A stretch of 64,000 nt of DNA from Mesorhizobium sp. WSM3859 (GCF_002295065.1 NZ_NSGG01000007.1:186001-250000), one strand, 5' to 3'. Positions 17,196-29,734 are shown, counted from the first letter of the stretch. Notes: generated from the letters alone by a model not told the origin. Numbers and translations: made by a program.

Positions 17196-17615
17196 ATGCG
17201 CCAGACCGCCATCTTCTGGCCGATGCTGGCGCATGTGCTCCTGGTCTATATCGTCTACCTGGTGATGCTGAAGCGGCGCTATGGGGCCGTGAAGTCGGGC
17301 GAAGCCAGGCTAAACCAGTATAAGCTCCGCTCGACCGAGCCGGCCTCGAGTGTCACCGTCGCCTACAATCTGATCAATCAGTTCGAGCTGCCGGTGCTCT
17401 TCCACGCGCTCTGCCTGGCGCTGTTCGTCACCAACGGCGTGAACTATCTCACGCTGGCGCTGATGTGGATGTTCATCGTCACGCGCTATGTCCACGCCTG
17501 GGTGCATCTCAACGGAAACCACGTGCCGCACCGCACCGGCGTCTTCTTCCTCGGCGCGGGCATACTTCTCATCGCCTGGATCTGGTTCGCGCTCCACCTG
17601 CTTGGAGCGGTTTGA
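17196..17615 (+). CDS. MAPEG family membrane protein
   Basis: A 139-residue protein with four predicted membrane helices (about 5-25, 62-82, 84-100, 112-135). The family pattern is seen in YNLINQFELPVLFHALCLAL, FIVTRYVHAWVHLNGNHVPHR and RTGVFFLGAGIL. MAPEG proteins are membrane-bound glutathione or eicosanoid-type enzymes; the bacterial members are mostly uncharacterised. Start ATG follows GAGGAGGGA. Convergent with rnd, whose stop is two bases away. Confidence 0.8.
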   Translation: MRQTAIFWPMLAHVLLVYIVYLVMLKRRYGAVKSGEARLNQYKLRSTEPASSVTVAYNLINQFELPVLFHALCLALFVTNGVNYLTLALMWMFIVTRYVHAWVHLNGNHVPHRTGVFFLGAGILLIAWIWFALHLLGAV

Positions 17616-17616
17616 T

Positions 17617-18768
17617 CTAAAGATCGAATACCGCGATCCTGCGCCTGTCGAATTTGATGCCGATCTCGCCGCGCACCAGCCTCAGCGCCTGCTCGCCGAA
17701 AACGGCGCGCCGCCAGCCCTGCAGCGCCGGCACGTCGGCTTCGTCGCCCTCGGCCGCTATGCGGTCGATATCGTCGCTGGAGGCGAGCACCTTGGTGGCG
17801 ACGCCTTCCTTTTCGGCGACGATCCTGAGCAGCACCTTGAGCAGTTCCGCTGCCGCGTTCGATCCTTCCGGCGGCTGCACGCTCTTCGGCAGTTTCGGCA
17901 TCGCGTCCTTGGGCAGGGCAAGGGCGGCGTTGACCGCGCCGAGCAGCGCGGTGGCCGTGGCGGAGCGTTCCCAACCTTTCGGGATGGTCCGCAGCTTGCC
18001 GAGGGCTGCCGCATCGCGCGGCGCCTGTTGCGCGATCTCGTAGATGGCATCGTCCTTGAGGACGCGGCCGCGCGGTACGTCGCGCTCGCGCGCCTCGCGC
18101 TCGCGCCAGGCGGCCACCGCCTGGACGATCGCCAGCTCCTGCGGCTTGCGCAGCCGCATCTTCAGCCGTTTCCAGGCATCCTCGGGATGCGGATCATAGG
18201 TCTCGCGCGAGGTGAGGACATCCATTTCCTCGTTGAGCCAATGGCCGCGGTCCTCACGCTTCAGCTCGGCGCTGAGATGCTGGTAGACTTTGATCAGATG
18301 GGTGACGTCGGCAAGCGCGTATTCGAGCTGCTTGTCGGAAAGTGGCCGGTGGCGCCAGTCGGTGAAGCGCGAGGATTTGTCGAGCCGCGCCCCGGTGACC
18401 TTCTGGACGAGCTGGTCATAGGAAACGCTGTCGCCGAAGCCGCAGACCATGGCCGCCACCTGTGTGTCGAACACCGGATGCGGCACGAGATTGCCGAGAT
18501 GGACGATGATTTCGATGTCCTGGCGCGCCGCGTGGAAGACCTTCAGCACCGCTTCGTTGGCCATCAGCCGGAAAAACGGTTTTAGGTCGATGCCCGGCGC
18601 CAACGGGTCGATAAGCGCCTCGATCCCAGGCGCGGCGATCTGGATCAGGCAAAGGATCGGCCAGAAGGTCGTCTCGCGGATGAATTCGGTATCGACGGTA
18701 ACGAATTCCGACTTTTCGAACGCCGCGATAACGCTCTCGAGTTCTTCTTGTGTGGTGATGACGCGCAT
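17617..18768 (-). CDS. rnd: ribonuclease D
   Basis: A 383-residue 3'-5' exoribonuclease that trims tRNA and other small RNAs. The DEDD catalytic residues are visible: Asp and Glu in FVTVDTEFIRETTFWP, Asp in KVFHAARQDIEIIVHLG, and the final Asp in LSDKQLEYALADVTHLIKVY. An HRDC domain follows (KPQELAIVQAVAAWREREAR, about 205-285). The start giving MRVITTQEEL fits family length; the frame runs 69 bases further upstream without a start signal. Confidence 0.93.
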   Translation of the reverse strand: MRVITTQEELESVIAAFEKSEFVTVDTEFIRETTFWPILCLIQIAAPGIEALIDPLAPGIDLKPFFRLMANEAVLKVFHAARQDIEIIVHLGNLVPHPVFDTQVAAMVCGFGDSVSYDQLVQKVTGARLDKSSRFTDWRHRPLSDKQLEYALADVTHLIKVYQHLSAELKREDRGHWLNEEMDVLTSRETYDPHPEDAWKRLKMRLRKPQELAIVQAVAAWREREARERDVPRGRVLKDDAIYEIAQQAPRDAAALGKLRTIPKGWERSATATALLGAVNAALALPKDAMPKLPKSVQPPEGSNAAAELLKVLLRIVAEKEGVATKVLASSDDIDRIAAEGDEADVPALQGWRRAVFGEQALRLVRGEIGIKFDRRRIAVFDL

Positions 18769-19032
18769 CAAATCGCTTTGGCACAATATTAGGCCTCTTT
18801 CAATTTCAGCCGCGGACGCTTTCGTCAAGCGCCGCAACGCCGCCGCGCACCGCTAACTTTCGCGAAAGCGCCATTCCCGGTGGCCCGGGCAGGGCGGTTC
18901 GGGCCTCTCCAACTCGCCAGAACAGCCGAAGCGCGCCTGTGTGACCGCTTGCCTTGACAAAGCCGGCCTCTCATGCGCTTTTCGCGCCAATTTTCGAGCC
19001 GGGCTGGTGCCCGCAATTTCCGGACTTTACCC

Positions 19033-20826
<1,794 letters not shown>

Positions 20827-20841
20827 CGGCAGCGTAGCGAC

Positions 20842-21050
20842 TGCCCTTTCTCCCCGTCACTATACGGGGAGAAATGTCCGGCAGGACAATCAGGGGCGGC
20901 GCAGGTGCTGGCTATTTCCAAGTGGCGGTAGCAGCTGAGGCCTTCTGAAAGGCACTCGGTTCAGCATCGAATTTGATATCCGCAAGCGTCGGCGCTGCCC
21001 CTCATCCGCCTGCCGGCACCTTCTCCCCGTATAGAGACGGGGAGAAGGCA
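20842..21050. repeat. palindromic intergenic repeat family C
   Basis: CTTTCTCCCCGT-CACT-ATACGGGGAGAAA at the left and ACCTTCTCCCCGTATAGAGA at the right enclose about 100 bases. Same end design as families A and D but different sequence. It fills the gap between convergent aspS and the exported protein gene and could terminate both. Confidence 0.65.
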
Positions 21051-21060
21051 GCCAATTCGA

Positions 21061-22251
21061 TCAGTCCTGGTTCGCTTTGACCTTGACGCCCAGCGTCTTC
21101 GGCAGGTCGAGCGGGTTGGACATGGCGCCGGCCATGATCAGCGCGAACGGCACCGACGACGGCGGTTCGGCCGAGATTTCCAGGCTCTTGGGATCGTCGA
21201 GGAAGGTGTTGACCGCCGCCGAGACTTCCGCCGTCAGCTCGGGATTGTTGAGCTGCGCCATGCCGAACGGCACGATTGCCTTGGCCTGGTTGGCGACGTC
21301 CTTGCCCGACATGCCCTGCTGCTTGCCGACATAATCGAGCACCTTGCCGGTCAGCGAATCGTCCTCGAAGCGCACCGATGCGCCGTTGAAGGAAAGCTGC
21401 TGCATCAGGCCGAGCATGGCCATGCCCTGCGCGGAATTGTCGGCGCCTTCCGGCTGCGAGGCGAGCTGTTTCTGCATCGCCTGCATCGACTTGATGAAAT
21501 CGACCGTGTAGCCGCCGAGGTTGAAGGTCATGCCGAGCGTGCCGGCATTCTCGACCGAGATGTCATATTTGGACAGCTCCATCTTGCCGTCGCTCGGCTG
21601 CCATGTGCCGGCCATGGCAATGTTGCCCGAGATGTTCTGGTAGCCCAGCGCCTCGATGGCTTCCTTCGACTTGGGGTCGTCGACCAGCGACAGGTCGGCG
21701 GTGAATTTTTCGGTGTTGGCGGTGAAGTCCATCGCCTTGCCGTCGGCCGGTGGGGTGATCTGGACCGCGAGCCCATCCATCGCGAACGCCGTCTTGTCGC
21801 CGACCTTGACCGTCATGTTGGACAGCTCCGCCGACTTGTACATCATCAGCGAGCCGAGCGGGTCGGTGCTGCCTTCGGCCGGGACCTTCATGTCGTGGAT
21901 GACAACCGGGCTGAGGTTGAGCGTCACGCCGTCCTTGCTGTGTTCGAAAGGCGAACTCGAGACGGTGGCGATCTCAAAGCCGCCATTGGCTTCGGTGACC
22001 CCTTCCAGCTTGACGTCTCCGATCGGCAGCGCTTCCTTCTCGGCCGCCGGCTTGATGGACACGCCCTGCAGCACGGCGTTCGAATCGTCGCCGGAGACGC
22101 CGGTCCAGGAAATTTCTACGCCCTGGGCGGCAAGGGCGGCCTTGAAGCGTTCGGCCACCGCCGGATCGGCGGCGAAAGCCGCATTGAGCGGCAGCGTCAG
22201 CAGAAAGGTCGAAAAGGCCAGTTTCTTGAGTGTTGAGCGTTGGATTGTCAT
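21061..22251 (-). CDS. exported hypothetical protein
   Basis: A 396-residue periplasmic protein. The signal peptide is residues 1-28 (MTIQRSTLKKLAFSTFLLTL then PLNAAFA). The mature part is rich in repeated strands (VQITPPADGKAMDFTANTEK, GTWQPSDGKMELSKYDISV), with a beta-rich shape such as in lipid- or envelope-associated proteins of the AsmA type. No catalytic motif and no Cys pair. Uncharacterised in rhizobia as far as I recognise. Monocistronic; flanked by a 414-base gap upstream. Confidence 0.75.
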   Translation of the reverse strand: MTIQRSTLKKLAFSTFLLTLPLNAAFAADPAVAERFKAALAAQGVEISWTGVSGDDSNAVLQGVSIKPAAEKEALPIGDVKLEGVTEANGGFEIATVSSSPFEHSKDGVTLNLSPVVIHDMKVPAEGSTDPLGSLMMYKSAELSNMTVKVGDKTAFAMDGLAVQITPPADGKAMDFTANTEKFTADLSLVDDPKSKEAIEALGYQNISGNIAMAGTWQPSDGKMELSKYDISVENAGTLGMTFNLGGYTVDFIKSMQAMQKQLASQPEGADNSAQGMAMLGLMQQLSFNGASVRFEDDSLTGKVLDYVGKQQGMSGKDVANQAKAIVPFGMAQLNNPELTAEVSAAVNTFLDDPKSLEISAEPPSSVPFALIMAGAMSNPLDLPKTLGVKVKANQD

Positions 22252-22665
22252 GGCGAGTTCCCTGTCCTGATTTGGCTATGAAAATTGTTTTGAAACCTGC
22301 TCCATCACCATTCCGAGACGAACGCGACGGGAAGAAGGCATTTTCTGGCACATTTGTCGAAAATGGCGACGAAAAGCAAACGCGGGCGGGCAGCCATTGC
22401 TTGGTGCGGTGAATTTGTCATGAAGATCGCGGCTTTCCTCCGCCAGCGCGTTGCATGCCAGATAGAGGCCGCTTGTAACGAGTTGATGTTGGCCGGCGTC
22501 ATGGTGCCGCCGTGGCCTGTTGCAGATCGACCGCAAATTGCCGCCCCCTTCCGGGCGCTTCCGTGAAATCCTTCACATCGCCGGCCGCGCTTGCCGGCCG
22601 CGGCGAAATGCGCCGACATTCACGCGGCGCTTGCCGCGAATCACCCGCTCGGCTAGTCCAAATCC
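22252..22665. other. 414-base gap between divergent genes
   Basis: It must hold the promoters of parC and of the exported protein. Two weak overlapping frames exist, a plus-strand one from 22363 (MATKSKRGRAAIAWCGEFVM) and a minus-strand one from 22502 (MTPANINSLQAASIWHATRW); neither has a ribosome binding site or clear codon preference, so I call neither. Confidence 0.4.
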
Positions 22666-24921
22666 ATGGGAAAGAGGCTTTTGCCGCCCGATGACAACGG
22701 CGGCGGCGACAAAATCGAACCGGTCGATCTGAAGGAAGCGCTCGAGCGGCGCTATCTCGCTTACGCGCTGTCGACCATCATGCACCGGGCACTGCCGGAT
22801 GTGCGCGACGGACTGAAGCCGGTCCATCGCCGCATCATGCATGCCATGCGGCTGCTCAGGCTCAACCCCGATCAGGGTTTTGCCAAATGCGCCCGCATCG
22901 TCGGCGACGTGATGGGCAAGTTCCATCCGCATGGCGACCAGTCGATCTACGATGCGCTGGTGCGCTTGGCGCAGGATTTCTCGATGCGCTACCCGCTGGT
23001 CGACGGGCAGGGCAATTTCGGCAACATCGACGGCGATAACGCCGCCGCCATGCGCTACACCGAGGCGCGCATGACGGAGGTGGCGAGCGAGCTGCTTGCC
23101 GGCATCAACGAGGACGCGGTCGATTTCCGCCCGACCTACAATGAGGAGGACGAGGAGCCGTCCGTTCTGCCGGGCGCCTTCCCGAACCTGCTCGCCAACG
23201 GCTCCTCCGGCATCGCCGTCGGCATGGCAACCTCGATCCCGCCGCACAACGCGGCCGAGCTTTGCGACGCCGCTCTCCATCTGATCGAGCATCCGGAAGC
23301 CCCGGTGGCGAAGCTGATGGATTTCGTCCAGGGACCGGATTTCCCGACCGGCGGCATCATCGTCGACAGCCGCGCCTCGATCCTCGAGGCCTATGAGACG
23401 GGCCGCGGCGGTTTTCGCGTGCGCTCCAAGTGGAGCCAGGAGGATCAGGGCAGGGGCACCTGGAGCATCGTCGTTACCGAGATCCCTTACGGCGTGCAGA
23501 AGGCCAGGCTGATCGAGAAAATCGCCGAGCTTCTGATGGCGCGCAAGCTGCCGCTGCTCGAAGACATCCGCGACGAGAGCGCCGAAGACATCCGCATCGT
23601 ACTGGTGCCGAAGAGCCGCACCGTGGATCCCGGCATCCTGATGGAATCGCTGTTCAAGCTCACCGAGCTCGAAAGCCGCTTCCCGCTCAATATGAACGTC
23701 TTGTCGCGCGGCAAGGTGCCGAACGTACTCTCGCTGAAAGGCGTGCTGAAGGAGTGGCTCGACCACCGCCGCGAGGTTCTGATCCGCCGCTCGAAATATC
23801 GGCTGGGCGAGATCGAGAAGCGGCTGGAAATCCTCGCCGGCTACCTGATCGCCTATCTCAACATCGACGAGGTCATCAGGATCATCCGCGAGGAGGATGA
23901 GCCCAAGCAGGTGATGATGGCCCGCTGGTCGCTCACCGACAACCAGGCCGAAGCCATCCTCAACATGCGCCTGCGCGCCTTGCGCAAACTCGAGGAAATC
24001 GAGATCCGCAAGGAGTTCGATGGGCTCACGGCGGAGAAGAAGCAGATCGAGGCGCTGCTCGCGTCCGACGCCAAGCAATGGGCGACGATCAAGTGGGAAG
24101 TCACGCAGCTTCGCGACAAGTTCGGCCCCGAGACCGAACTCGGCAAGCGCCGAACCCAGTTCGCCGACGCGCCCGAACATGACCTGACCGACATCGCGCA
24201 TGCGATGATCGAACGCGAGCCGGTCACGGTTGTCGTATCGGAAAAGGGCTGGCTGCGCGCCATGAAGGGCCACCTGACCGATTATTCGCAGCTGGCCTTC
24301 AAGGAAGGCGACAGCCTGAAGCTTGCCTTCCATGCCCAGACCACGGACAAGATCCTGGTCTTCACCACCGGCGGCAAGTTCTACACTATCGGCGCCGACC
24401 GGCTGCCGGGCGGGCGCGGCCATGGCGAGCCGATCCGCATCATCGTCGACATGGAGAACGACCAGGACATCGTCACCGCTTTTGTCCATGATCCGAAGCG
24501 CAAGCTGCTGCTCGTCTCCTACGATGCCAACGGCTTCGTCGTTTCGGAGGAAGAGGTCGTCGCCAACACCCGCAAGGGCAAGCAGGTGATGAACGTCAAG
24601 GCGCCGGACGAAGCCAAGCGCTGCATTCCGGTGTCGGGCGACCACCTCGCCATTGTTGGCGAGAACCGCAAGATGCTGGTCTTCCCGCTGGCCGAAATCC
24701 CGGAAATGGCCCGCGGCAAGGGCGTGCGCCTGCAGAAATACAAGGACGGCGGCGTGCTGGATCTCAAGACCTTCACGCTGGAAACCGGGCTCTCCTGGCA
24801 GGATTCGGCCGACCGCACCTTCACCAAGTCGCGCGAGGAACTGGCCGAGTGGATCGGCGCCCGCGCCGCCGCCGGCCGCATGGTGCCCAAGGGTTTCCCG
24901 AGGACGGGGAAATTCGGGTAG
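22666..24921 (+). CDS. parC: DNA topoisomerase IV subunit A
   Basis: A 751-residue type II topoisomerase subunit that decatenates daughter chromosomes with ParE. The catalytic Tyr131 lies in [10 protein letters not shown]; the winged-helix region has [20 protein letters not shown] (quinolone-determining region); the tower and coiled coil follow (about 330-480), and a shortened C-terminal beta-propeller (about 500-740) contains the blade motif [17 protein letters not shown]. The length fits alphaproteobacterial ParC rather than GyrA (longer, with full propeller). Start ATG at MGKRLLPP. Confidence 0.95.
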   Translation: MGKRLLPPDDNGGGDKIEPVDLKEALERRYLAYALSTIMHRALPDVRDGLKPVHRRIMHAMRLLRLNPDQGFAKCARIVGDVMGKFHPHGDQSIYDALVRLAQDFSMRYPLVDGQGNFGNIDGDNAAAMRYTEARMTEVASELLAGINEDAVDFRPTYNEEDEEPSVLPGAFPNLLANGSSGIAVGMATSIPPHNAAELCDAALHLIEHPEAPVAKLMDFVQGPDFPTGGIIVDSRASILEAYETGRGGFRVRSKWSQEDQGRGTWSIVVTEIPYGVQKARLIEKIAELLMARKLPLLEDIRDESAEDIRIVLVPKSRTVDPGILMESLFKLTELESRFPLNMNVLSRGKVPNVLSLKGVLKEWLDHRREVLIRRSKYRLGEIEKRLEILAGYLIAYLNIDEVIRIIREEDEPKQVMMARWSLTDNQAEAILNMRLRALRKLEEIEIRKEFDGLTAEKKQIEALLASDAKQWATIKWEVTQLRDKFGPETELGKRRTQFADAPEHDLTDIAHAMIEREPVTVVVSEKGWLRAMKGHLTDYSQLAFKEGDSLKLAFHAQTTDKILVFTTGGKFYTIGADRLPGGRGHGEPIRIIVDMENDQDIVTAFVHDPKRKLLLVSYDANGFVVSEEEVVANTRKGKQVMNVKAPDEAKRCIPVSGDHLAIVGENRKMLVFPLAEIPEMARGKGVRLQKYKDGGVLDLKTFTLETGLSWQDSADRTFTKSREELAEWIGARAAAGRMVPKGFPRTGKFG

Positions 24922-24931
24922 TGCCGACTTC

Positions 24932-25076
24932 CCTTCTCCCCTTGTGGGAGAAGGTGTCGCCGAAGGCGACGGATGAGGGGTGGTCCAGGGAACGCCCACG
25001 TCTCACTCCGCTGGAACACCCCTCATCCGTCTCGGCGCTATCGCGCCGATCCACCTTCTCCCACAAGGGGAGAAGG
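24932..25076. repeat. palindromic intergenic repeat family A, copy 2
   Basis: About 145 bases, almost the reverse complement of 12407-12549, with the same TTCTCCCC arms and GGATGAGGGG/CCCCTCATCC inner pair. Lies 11 bases after parC. Confidence 0.8.
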
Positions 25077-25164
25077 AAAGTCGCCATTTGGACTATCGTC
25101 ACGATTGCTGCACTATGATGGTGCATAAGCATCCATCGAATATCGGGCAGGGAGAAACGCCGGG

Positions 25165-26364
25165 TTGAAGCGGGCTGAGATCCAGAAGCCGGGGCAACGC
25201 CTGTTCGGCCTGTCGACGCCGCTCAGGGCTGCCGTCATTCCGCCGCTGTCGGCGGCGCGCTGGCTCCTGGTTCTGATCGTCGCTGCCGGAGTCTATTTCT
25301 TCCACGGTTTCCTGTTCCCGGTGCTGGCCGCGCTCGTCATCGCCTTTGCCAGCTGGCCGCTTTACCGCCGGCTGCTTGTCGCCGTCGGCGGCAATCGCAC
25401 CGTCGGCGCGACGCTCGCGATCCTCTTCATCCTCACCTTCCTGGTGGTGCCGATCGCGCTGGCCGGCACCTATGCCATCAACGAGCTGCGCGAGTGGGTC
25501 ACCTGGGCGATCGAGACCAACCGGCACGGCGCGGTGACACCGGGCTGGATTGCCACCATGCCGGTCATCGGCGAGTGGCTGAACGAGCAGTGGACATCCT
25601 ATCTTGGCCATCCCGGCGGCATCGGTGAACTGATTCAAGCGGTCAGCGGCTCCAATATCGGAAATATCTATCGCGGAGCTTTGGCTGCTGGCGGCAGTGC
25701 CTTCAGCCTGCTGCTGACGCTTCTGTTCATGATGATCGCGCTGTTTTTCGCCTATCGCGACGGCGAGTCATTCGCGGCCCAGGTCGATCGCTTGGGCGAG
25801 CGCATCCTGCCGACACGCTGGGAGCGCATCTCGCGCGTCGTGCCGGCGACCATCTCCTCGACCGTGACGGGCATGACCATCATCGCCATCGGCGAAGGCC
25901 TGGTGCTGGGCATCGCCTATTGGCTCGCCGGCGTGCCGTCGCCGGTTACGCTCGGCGCGCTCACCGGCATCATGGCGCTGATCCCGGGCGGCGCGCCGCT
26001 CTCCTTCACCCTGGTCTCGATCTACCTCGCCGCCAGCGGCAAGCTGTTCGCTGGCGCCGCACTGTTCACCTGGGGCGCGGTCGAGCTCTTCGTCGTCGAC
26101 AAGACACTGCGGCCCAAGCTCGTCGGCGGGCCGATCAAGCTGCCTTTCCTGCCGACCTTTTTCGGCCTGATCGGCGGCGTCAAGACCATGGGCTTCCTCG
26201 GCCTGTTCATCGGCCCGGTATTGATGGCGCTGCTCGTCGCCATCTGGCGCGAATGGCTGCGCGAGGTCGACTTGATGGACGAGATACCACCGGTGCCCGA
26301 CGAGGCCGGCGCGCCGCCCCAGATCGAGGCGGCCGCCGAGCCGAGGAAGATTCAGGCCGGGTGA
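25165..26364 (+). CDS. AI-2E family (PerM-type) membrane transporter
   Basis: A 399-residue membrane protein of the AI-2E/UPF0118 family. About seven or eight helices; family features include GVYFFHGFLFPVLAALVIAF, FLVVPIALAGTYAINELREW, LLLTLLFMMIALFFAYRDGE and LIPGGAPLSFTLVSIYLAAS with FVVDKTLRPKLVG. Characterised relatives export autoinducer 2 or act as sodium/proton antiporters, so the substrate is open. TTG start with a GGGAGAAACG site. Its 3' end overlaps the convergent EamA gene by 13 bases. Confidence 0.85.
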   Translation: MKRAEIQKPGQRLFGLSTPLRAAVIPPLSAARWLLVLIVAAGVYFFHGFLFPVLAALVIAFASWPLYRRLLVAVGGNRTVGATLAILFILTFLVVPIALAGTYAINELREWVTWAIETNRHGAVTPGWIATMPVIGEWLNEQWTSYLGHPGGIGELIQAVSGSNIGNIYRGALAAGGSAFSLLLTLLFMMIALFFAYRDGESFAAQVDRLGERILPTRWERISRVVPATISSTVTGMTIIAIGEGLVLGIAYWLAGVPSPVTLGALTGIMALIPGGAPLSFTLVSIYLAASGKLFAGAALFTWGAVELFVVDKTLRPKLVGGPIKLPFLPTFFGLIGGVKTMGFLGLFIGPVLMALLVAIWREWLREVDLMDEIPPVPDEAGAPPQIEAAAEPRKIQAG

Positions 26365-27248
26365 ACCACGGCAAGCGCCGCCCGGCGCTTGCGGCCCTCA
26401 TGCAGTTGCCAGAGCGAATGCGCCACCAGCGTCACGATCAGGATCGTGCCGCCGATCAGGCTGTTGCGTGTCGGCGTCTCGGAGAAGATCACCCACACCC
26501 AGACTGGGGCGAACACGGTTTCCAGCAGGTAGAACATCGCCACTTCCGGCCCTGAAATGTATTTCGGTCCATTTGCAAGGCAGAAGAACGAGATCGGCAT
26601 GATCACGGCGCCGTTGAGGATGATCCACCACGGCGCGTTCACGTGAAAACCTTCGCCCGAAACCATGAAGACGGCGAGCGCCAGCGGCAGGATGACGCCG
26701 ACCAGCCCGGTGAAGCCCATGTCCTTGCCGCTGGCGCGCGAGATGGTGATGGCGAGAGCAACGAAGAAGGCCGAGCAAAGCGCCATGAAATCGCCGAACA
26801 GATGCCCGGTGCCGACCGAGCCGCCGACGATGATCAGAACGCCGAGGATCATCGCCAGCATGGCGATCACGGTCGCGAGCCGGGGTCTTTCCTTGAGGAA
26901 GAGCCACGACAGCAGCGCCGCGAAAACGGTGTTGAAGGCCAGGATGAAGACAAGGTCGGCGGTCGAAGTATGATAAACGGCCGTGACGAAGCTTATGCCG
27001 GTCAAACCGTAGCAGAAAGCCACGGCAAGCCCCGACCAGCCCGGAATGAGCTTCGGCGCCTTCCTGTCCAGCGACCTCCAGATCGCCCATATCACCAGCC
27101 CCGCCAGCAACGTGGTGCCGGTGCGCAGCAGCATGATCGTCCAGGGTGTGCCGTCGGCAAGCCGGATCAGCGGTATGTCTATGGTCAGTGTCAGGCCGCC
27201 GATGGCGGTGATCAGGAGACCTTTTTGGGGGTCGGTATGGGTGGACAC
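26352..27248 (-). CDS. EamA/DMT family transporter
   Basis: A 298-residue drug/metabolite-type transporter with ten predicted helices in two EamA repeats (about 10-140 and 150-285). Typical segments are FVTAVYHTSTADLVFILAFN (first repeat) and PKYISGPEVAMFYLLETVFA PVWVW (second). Substrate unknown; such proteins export metabolites or amino acids. GTG start. Followed downstream by the convergent transporter. Confidence 0.85.
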   Translation of the reverse strand: MSTHTDPQKGLLITAIGGLTLTIDIPLIRLADGTPWTIMLLRTGTTLLAGLVIWAIWRSLDRKAPKLIPGWSGLAVAFCYGLTGISFVTAVYHTSTADLVFILAFNTVFAALLSWLFLKERPRLATVIAMLAMILGVLIIVGGSVGTGHLFGDFMALCSAFFVALAITISRASGKDMGFTGLVGVILPLALAVFMVSGEGFHVNAPWWIILNGAVIMPISFFCLANGPKYISGPEVAMFYLLETVFAPVWVWVIFSETPTRNSLIGGTILIVTLVAHSLWQLHEGRKRRAALAVVHPA

Positions 27249-27375
27249 GTGGGCAATCTCGCAAAGCAGTCTTGAAGAGGCGCACCAGCGGCCATGCCGC
27301 GGTCCTTTCAGCCTGAGGGCCGAAAGACCAGCGTCCTCCTCCTTGAAACAGCTTAAGGGTGAAGCGTAGGACGGC

Positions 27376-28140
27376 TCAGCGACTGACCGCTTCGTGATCG
27401 TAGCGTTCCCAGCCTTTCGGGCCGAGATGCTCCTGCGGCATGAAACGCATCTTATAGTTCATCTTGCGCGAGCCGTTGACCCAGTAGCCGAGATAGACGT
27501 GGGGCAGGCCCATCGCCTTGGCGCGGGCGATGTGGTCGAGGATCATGAACGTGCCGAGCGAGCGGTCCTCGAGGTCGGGATTGAAGTAGGAATAGACCAT
27601 CGACAGGCCGTCTGCCATCTTGTCGGTCAGCGCCACAGCGATCAGCTCGCCATGGCCTTTGCCGGTTATGAAGGTGTCGGGGCCACGACGCCGGTATTCG
27701 ATGATCTTGGTGTCGACATGCGTGTCTTCAACCATCATCGCATAGTCGAGCACGGTCATGTCAGACATGCCGCCACGGCGATGGCGGGCGTCGAGATAGC
27801 TGCGGAAGAGCGAGTATTGCTCGGTCGAGGGCTGCGCGTCATGCATGGCGCCGACAAGATCGGCATTGTGCTGGATGACGCGGCGCATGTTGCGGCTAGG
27901 GTCGAATTCCTGCGCCAGGATGCGCACCGACACGCAGGCGCGGCAGGACTCGCAAGCCGGGCGGTAGGCGATGTTCTGTGAGCGTCGGAAGCCGCCTTGC
28001 GTGAGCAGGTCGTTCATTTCCGGCGCCTTGTCGCCGACAAGGTGCGTGAAAACCTTGCGCTCGAATTGTCCCTCCAGATAGGGACACGGCGACGGCGCGG
28101 TCAGGAAGAACTGCGGCGACTGGGTCGGATGCTGCGTCAT
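27376..28140 (-). CDS. bpt: aspartate/glutamate leucyltransferase
   Basis: A 254-residue aminoacyl-tRNA-protein transferase that adds Leu to N-terminal Asp or Glu, making an N-degron for ClpAP. The N-terminal ATE domain has the Cys-rich [16 protein letters not shown] (about 59-74), and the C-terminal transferase domain has YYDPDL-like [20 protein letters not shown] and [20 protein letters not shown]. The length and the Bpt-type C-terminus separate it from eukaryotic-type arginyltransferases. Upstream is the RDD gene, 148 bases away. Confidence 0.9.
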   Translation of the reverse strand: MTQHPTQSPQFFLTAPSPCPYLEGQFERKVFTHLVGDKAPEMNDLLTQGGFRRSQNIAYRPACESCRACVSVRILAQEFDPSRNMRRVIQHNADLVGAMHDAQPSTEQYSLFRSYLDARHRRGGMSDMTVLDYAMMVEDTHVDTKIIEYRRRGPDTFITGKGHGELIAVALTDKMADGLSMVYSYFNPDLEDRSLGTFMILDHIARAKAMGLPHVYLGYWVNGSRKMNYKMRFMPQEHLGPKGWERYDHEAVSR

Positions 28141-28288
28141 CTAATCTTGGAAACGCTCCTGCGAATCGCCCTACCTTTGGCCCGGCCGGCGAAAAATTCA
28201 ACAGGATTGTGCTGCCGCGGCATCTGCGGCCTGTTCATATTTTGGGACAGGCGGCTTGCTCGTTCGATGGATGCGGCTGTCGACACCG

Positions 28289-28759
28289 TCAGATGTCGGT
28301 GCGGGTGACCACGGTGCCGAGTAGCAGATCGTGCAGCGTGCGCTTGCGGTCGGAGAACAGTGTGACCAGCAGCACCAGCGGCGTCAGAATGACGTTGCCG
28401 GCCCAGAACAGAACGGAATGCACCACCGCCGTCATGCCGTCGATGCGGCTGCCGTCGAGCTTCTCCAGGCGGATGCCCATGATCTTCATGCCCGTCGTCG
28501 CCTGGTCGCGGCTGCCCAGCGTGTTCCAAATGTAGAGGATGGCAACCATCGGCACCAGCACCGAAAACAGCGCCCAGCCGAGGCCGAAGGTCAGCAGCCC
28601 GAGAATGGCGACCAGGATGGCGAAGGGAACGGTCAGCAGCGCGACGAAGAAATAGTCGAGCAGGAAGGCAAAGATGCGCCTTGTCCGCACTCCGCGATAG
28701 GCGCGGGTGTCCTCGAACCTGGTCGTAATGATCTCACCATGCAGCACGCGTGCGTTCAT
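28289..28759 (-). CDS. RDD family membrane protein
   Basis: A 156-residue membrane protein with the RDD pattern: RIFAFLLDYFFVALLTVPFA (Arg-Asp in helix 1), two middle helices, then RDQATTGMKIMGIRLEKLDG and a final helix. Three or four membrane segments. The function is unknown; some relatives act in sodium/proton exchange. Start at the ATG giving MNARVLHGE (GGAACGGAC upstream) rather than the 17-residue longer form. Confidence 0.8.
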   Translation of the reverse strand: MNARVLHGEIITTRFEDTRAYRGVRTRRIFAFLLDYFFVALLTVPFAILVAILGLLTFGLGWALFSVLVPMVAILYIWNTLGSRDQATTGMKIMGIRLEKLDGSRIDGMTAVVHSVLFWAGNVILTPLVLLVTLFSDRKRTLHDLLLGTVVTRTDI

Positions 28760-28865
28760 GTCCGTTCCTCGATCGCCGCATCCGCATAAGGATGCCTGCC
28801 ATCCTCTCAAATGGTGAGAGCGGCCCGGAATTCAAGCAACGTGCCCGCCGGCGGCCGGCGTGATC

Positions 28866-29543
28866 TCAGAAAATGCCGGGACAGAGCCTGTAGCGAACGC
28901 GCCCGAGATAGTCGCGATATTCCTCCGTCAGCGCCAGGATGCGTTCCTCGCGCAGGATGCGATGGACCTGGAACAGGGTGATGATCGCGTAGACGGTGAA
29001 ATTGTAGACGGAAAAGCTCGACAGCAGGAACAGGATGTGCCCCGCTAGGTAGCCCGCATAGATCGGATGCCGCACGAACCGGTAAGCCCCTCCGGTGACG
29101 ACGCCGCGATTGGCGGGCAGGATGGCGAAGGAGCGGCCGAGCGACATCTTGCCCCAGATGACCAGCCACAGGGCCAGGAACTGCAGTGGCGCTGCTATAA
29201 AGAGCGGAATGAGGGCGGTGCCCTCCTGAAGCGAGACGAAGCCCGAGCCGAAACCGGCGGTCACCGCGATAAAGACCGTGAAAGGGCTCCAGTCGCGCAC
29301 CAGCGGCCGCCGCGCCAAAAGCAGCCAGACGAAGGTCAGCGTCTCGGAGATCGTCAGCAGCAGAACGTTGAGGCGGCCCGGATCGACGATGACATTGTTC
29401 ACGCCCCGATAGACGAAGATCGCCGCGACGAGCAGCGCGATGAAACGGAACAGGCCTTCACGCAGGTCCACGAAGACCGGGTGGGATTGCAGGTCGGACA
29501 GGAATCCAGTCGCTATGCCAGGCAAGGTATCGCTTTTGGACAT
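28866..29543 (-). CDS. isoprenylcysteine methyltransferase-like membrane protein
   Basis: A 225-residue integral membrane protein of the PEMT/ICMT superfamily. About six helices; the SAM-binding C-terminal part shows VVTGGAYRFVRHPIYAGYLA and EERILALTEEYRDYLGRVRY, the usual G.Y...RHP.Y ... E...Y..Y pattern. A related smaller protein is encoded at 50605. Substrate unknown (lipid or isoprenyl group). Start at the second ATG (MSKSDTLPG). Confidence 0.75.
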   Translation of the reverse strand: MSKSDTLPGIATGFLSDLQSHPVFVDLREGLFRFIALLVAAIFVYRGVNNVIVDPGRLNVLLLTISETLTFVWLLLARRPLVRDWSPFTVFIAVTAGFGSGFVSLQEGTALIPLFIAAPLQFLALWLVIWGKMSLGRSFAILPANRGVVTGGAYRFVRHPIYAGYLAGHILFLLSSFSVYNFTVYAIITLFQVHRILREERILALTEEYRDYLGRVRYRLCPGIF

Positions 29544-29734
29544 GAACACTCAGCCACCCCATGGTTCCCCTCGATCATGACCATTGCACGCAAGCATTGC
29601 TGTCGGGTTAAGTTTCACGGTGCACATCGTTGAGTCCTCGAAATTTCCGCGACAGGCGGGCGCGATAGGCAGTTGAACATGACGCCGCTGCCAGTTTAGC
29701 TTGCTGCGGCGCACAAGATGCGGGGACGGGGTTC

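Noticed and set aside
22573..24999. 808-codon open frame opposite parC
   Set aside because: Covers the parC gene exactly; composition of a GC-rich antisense frame.
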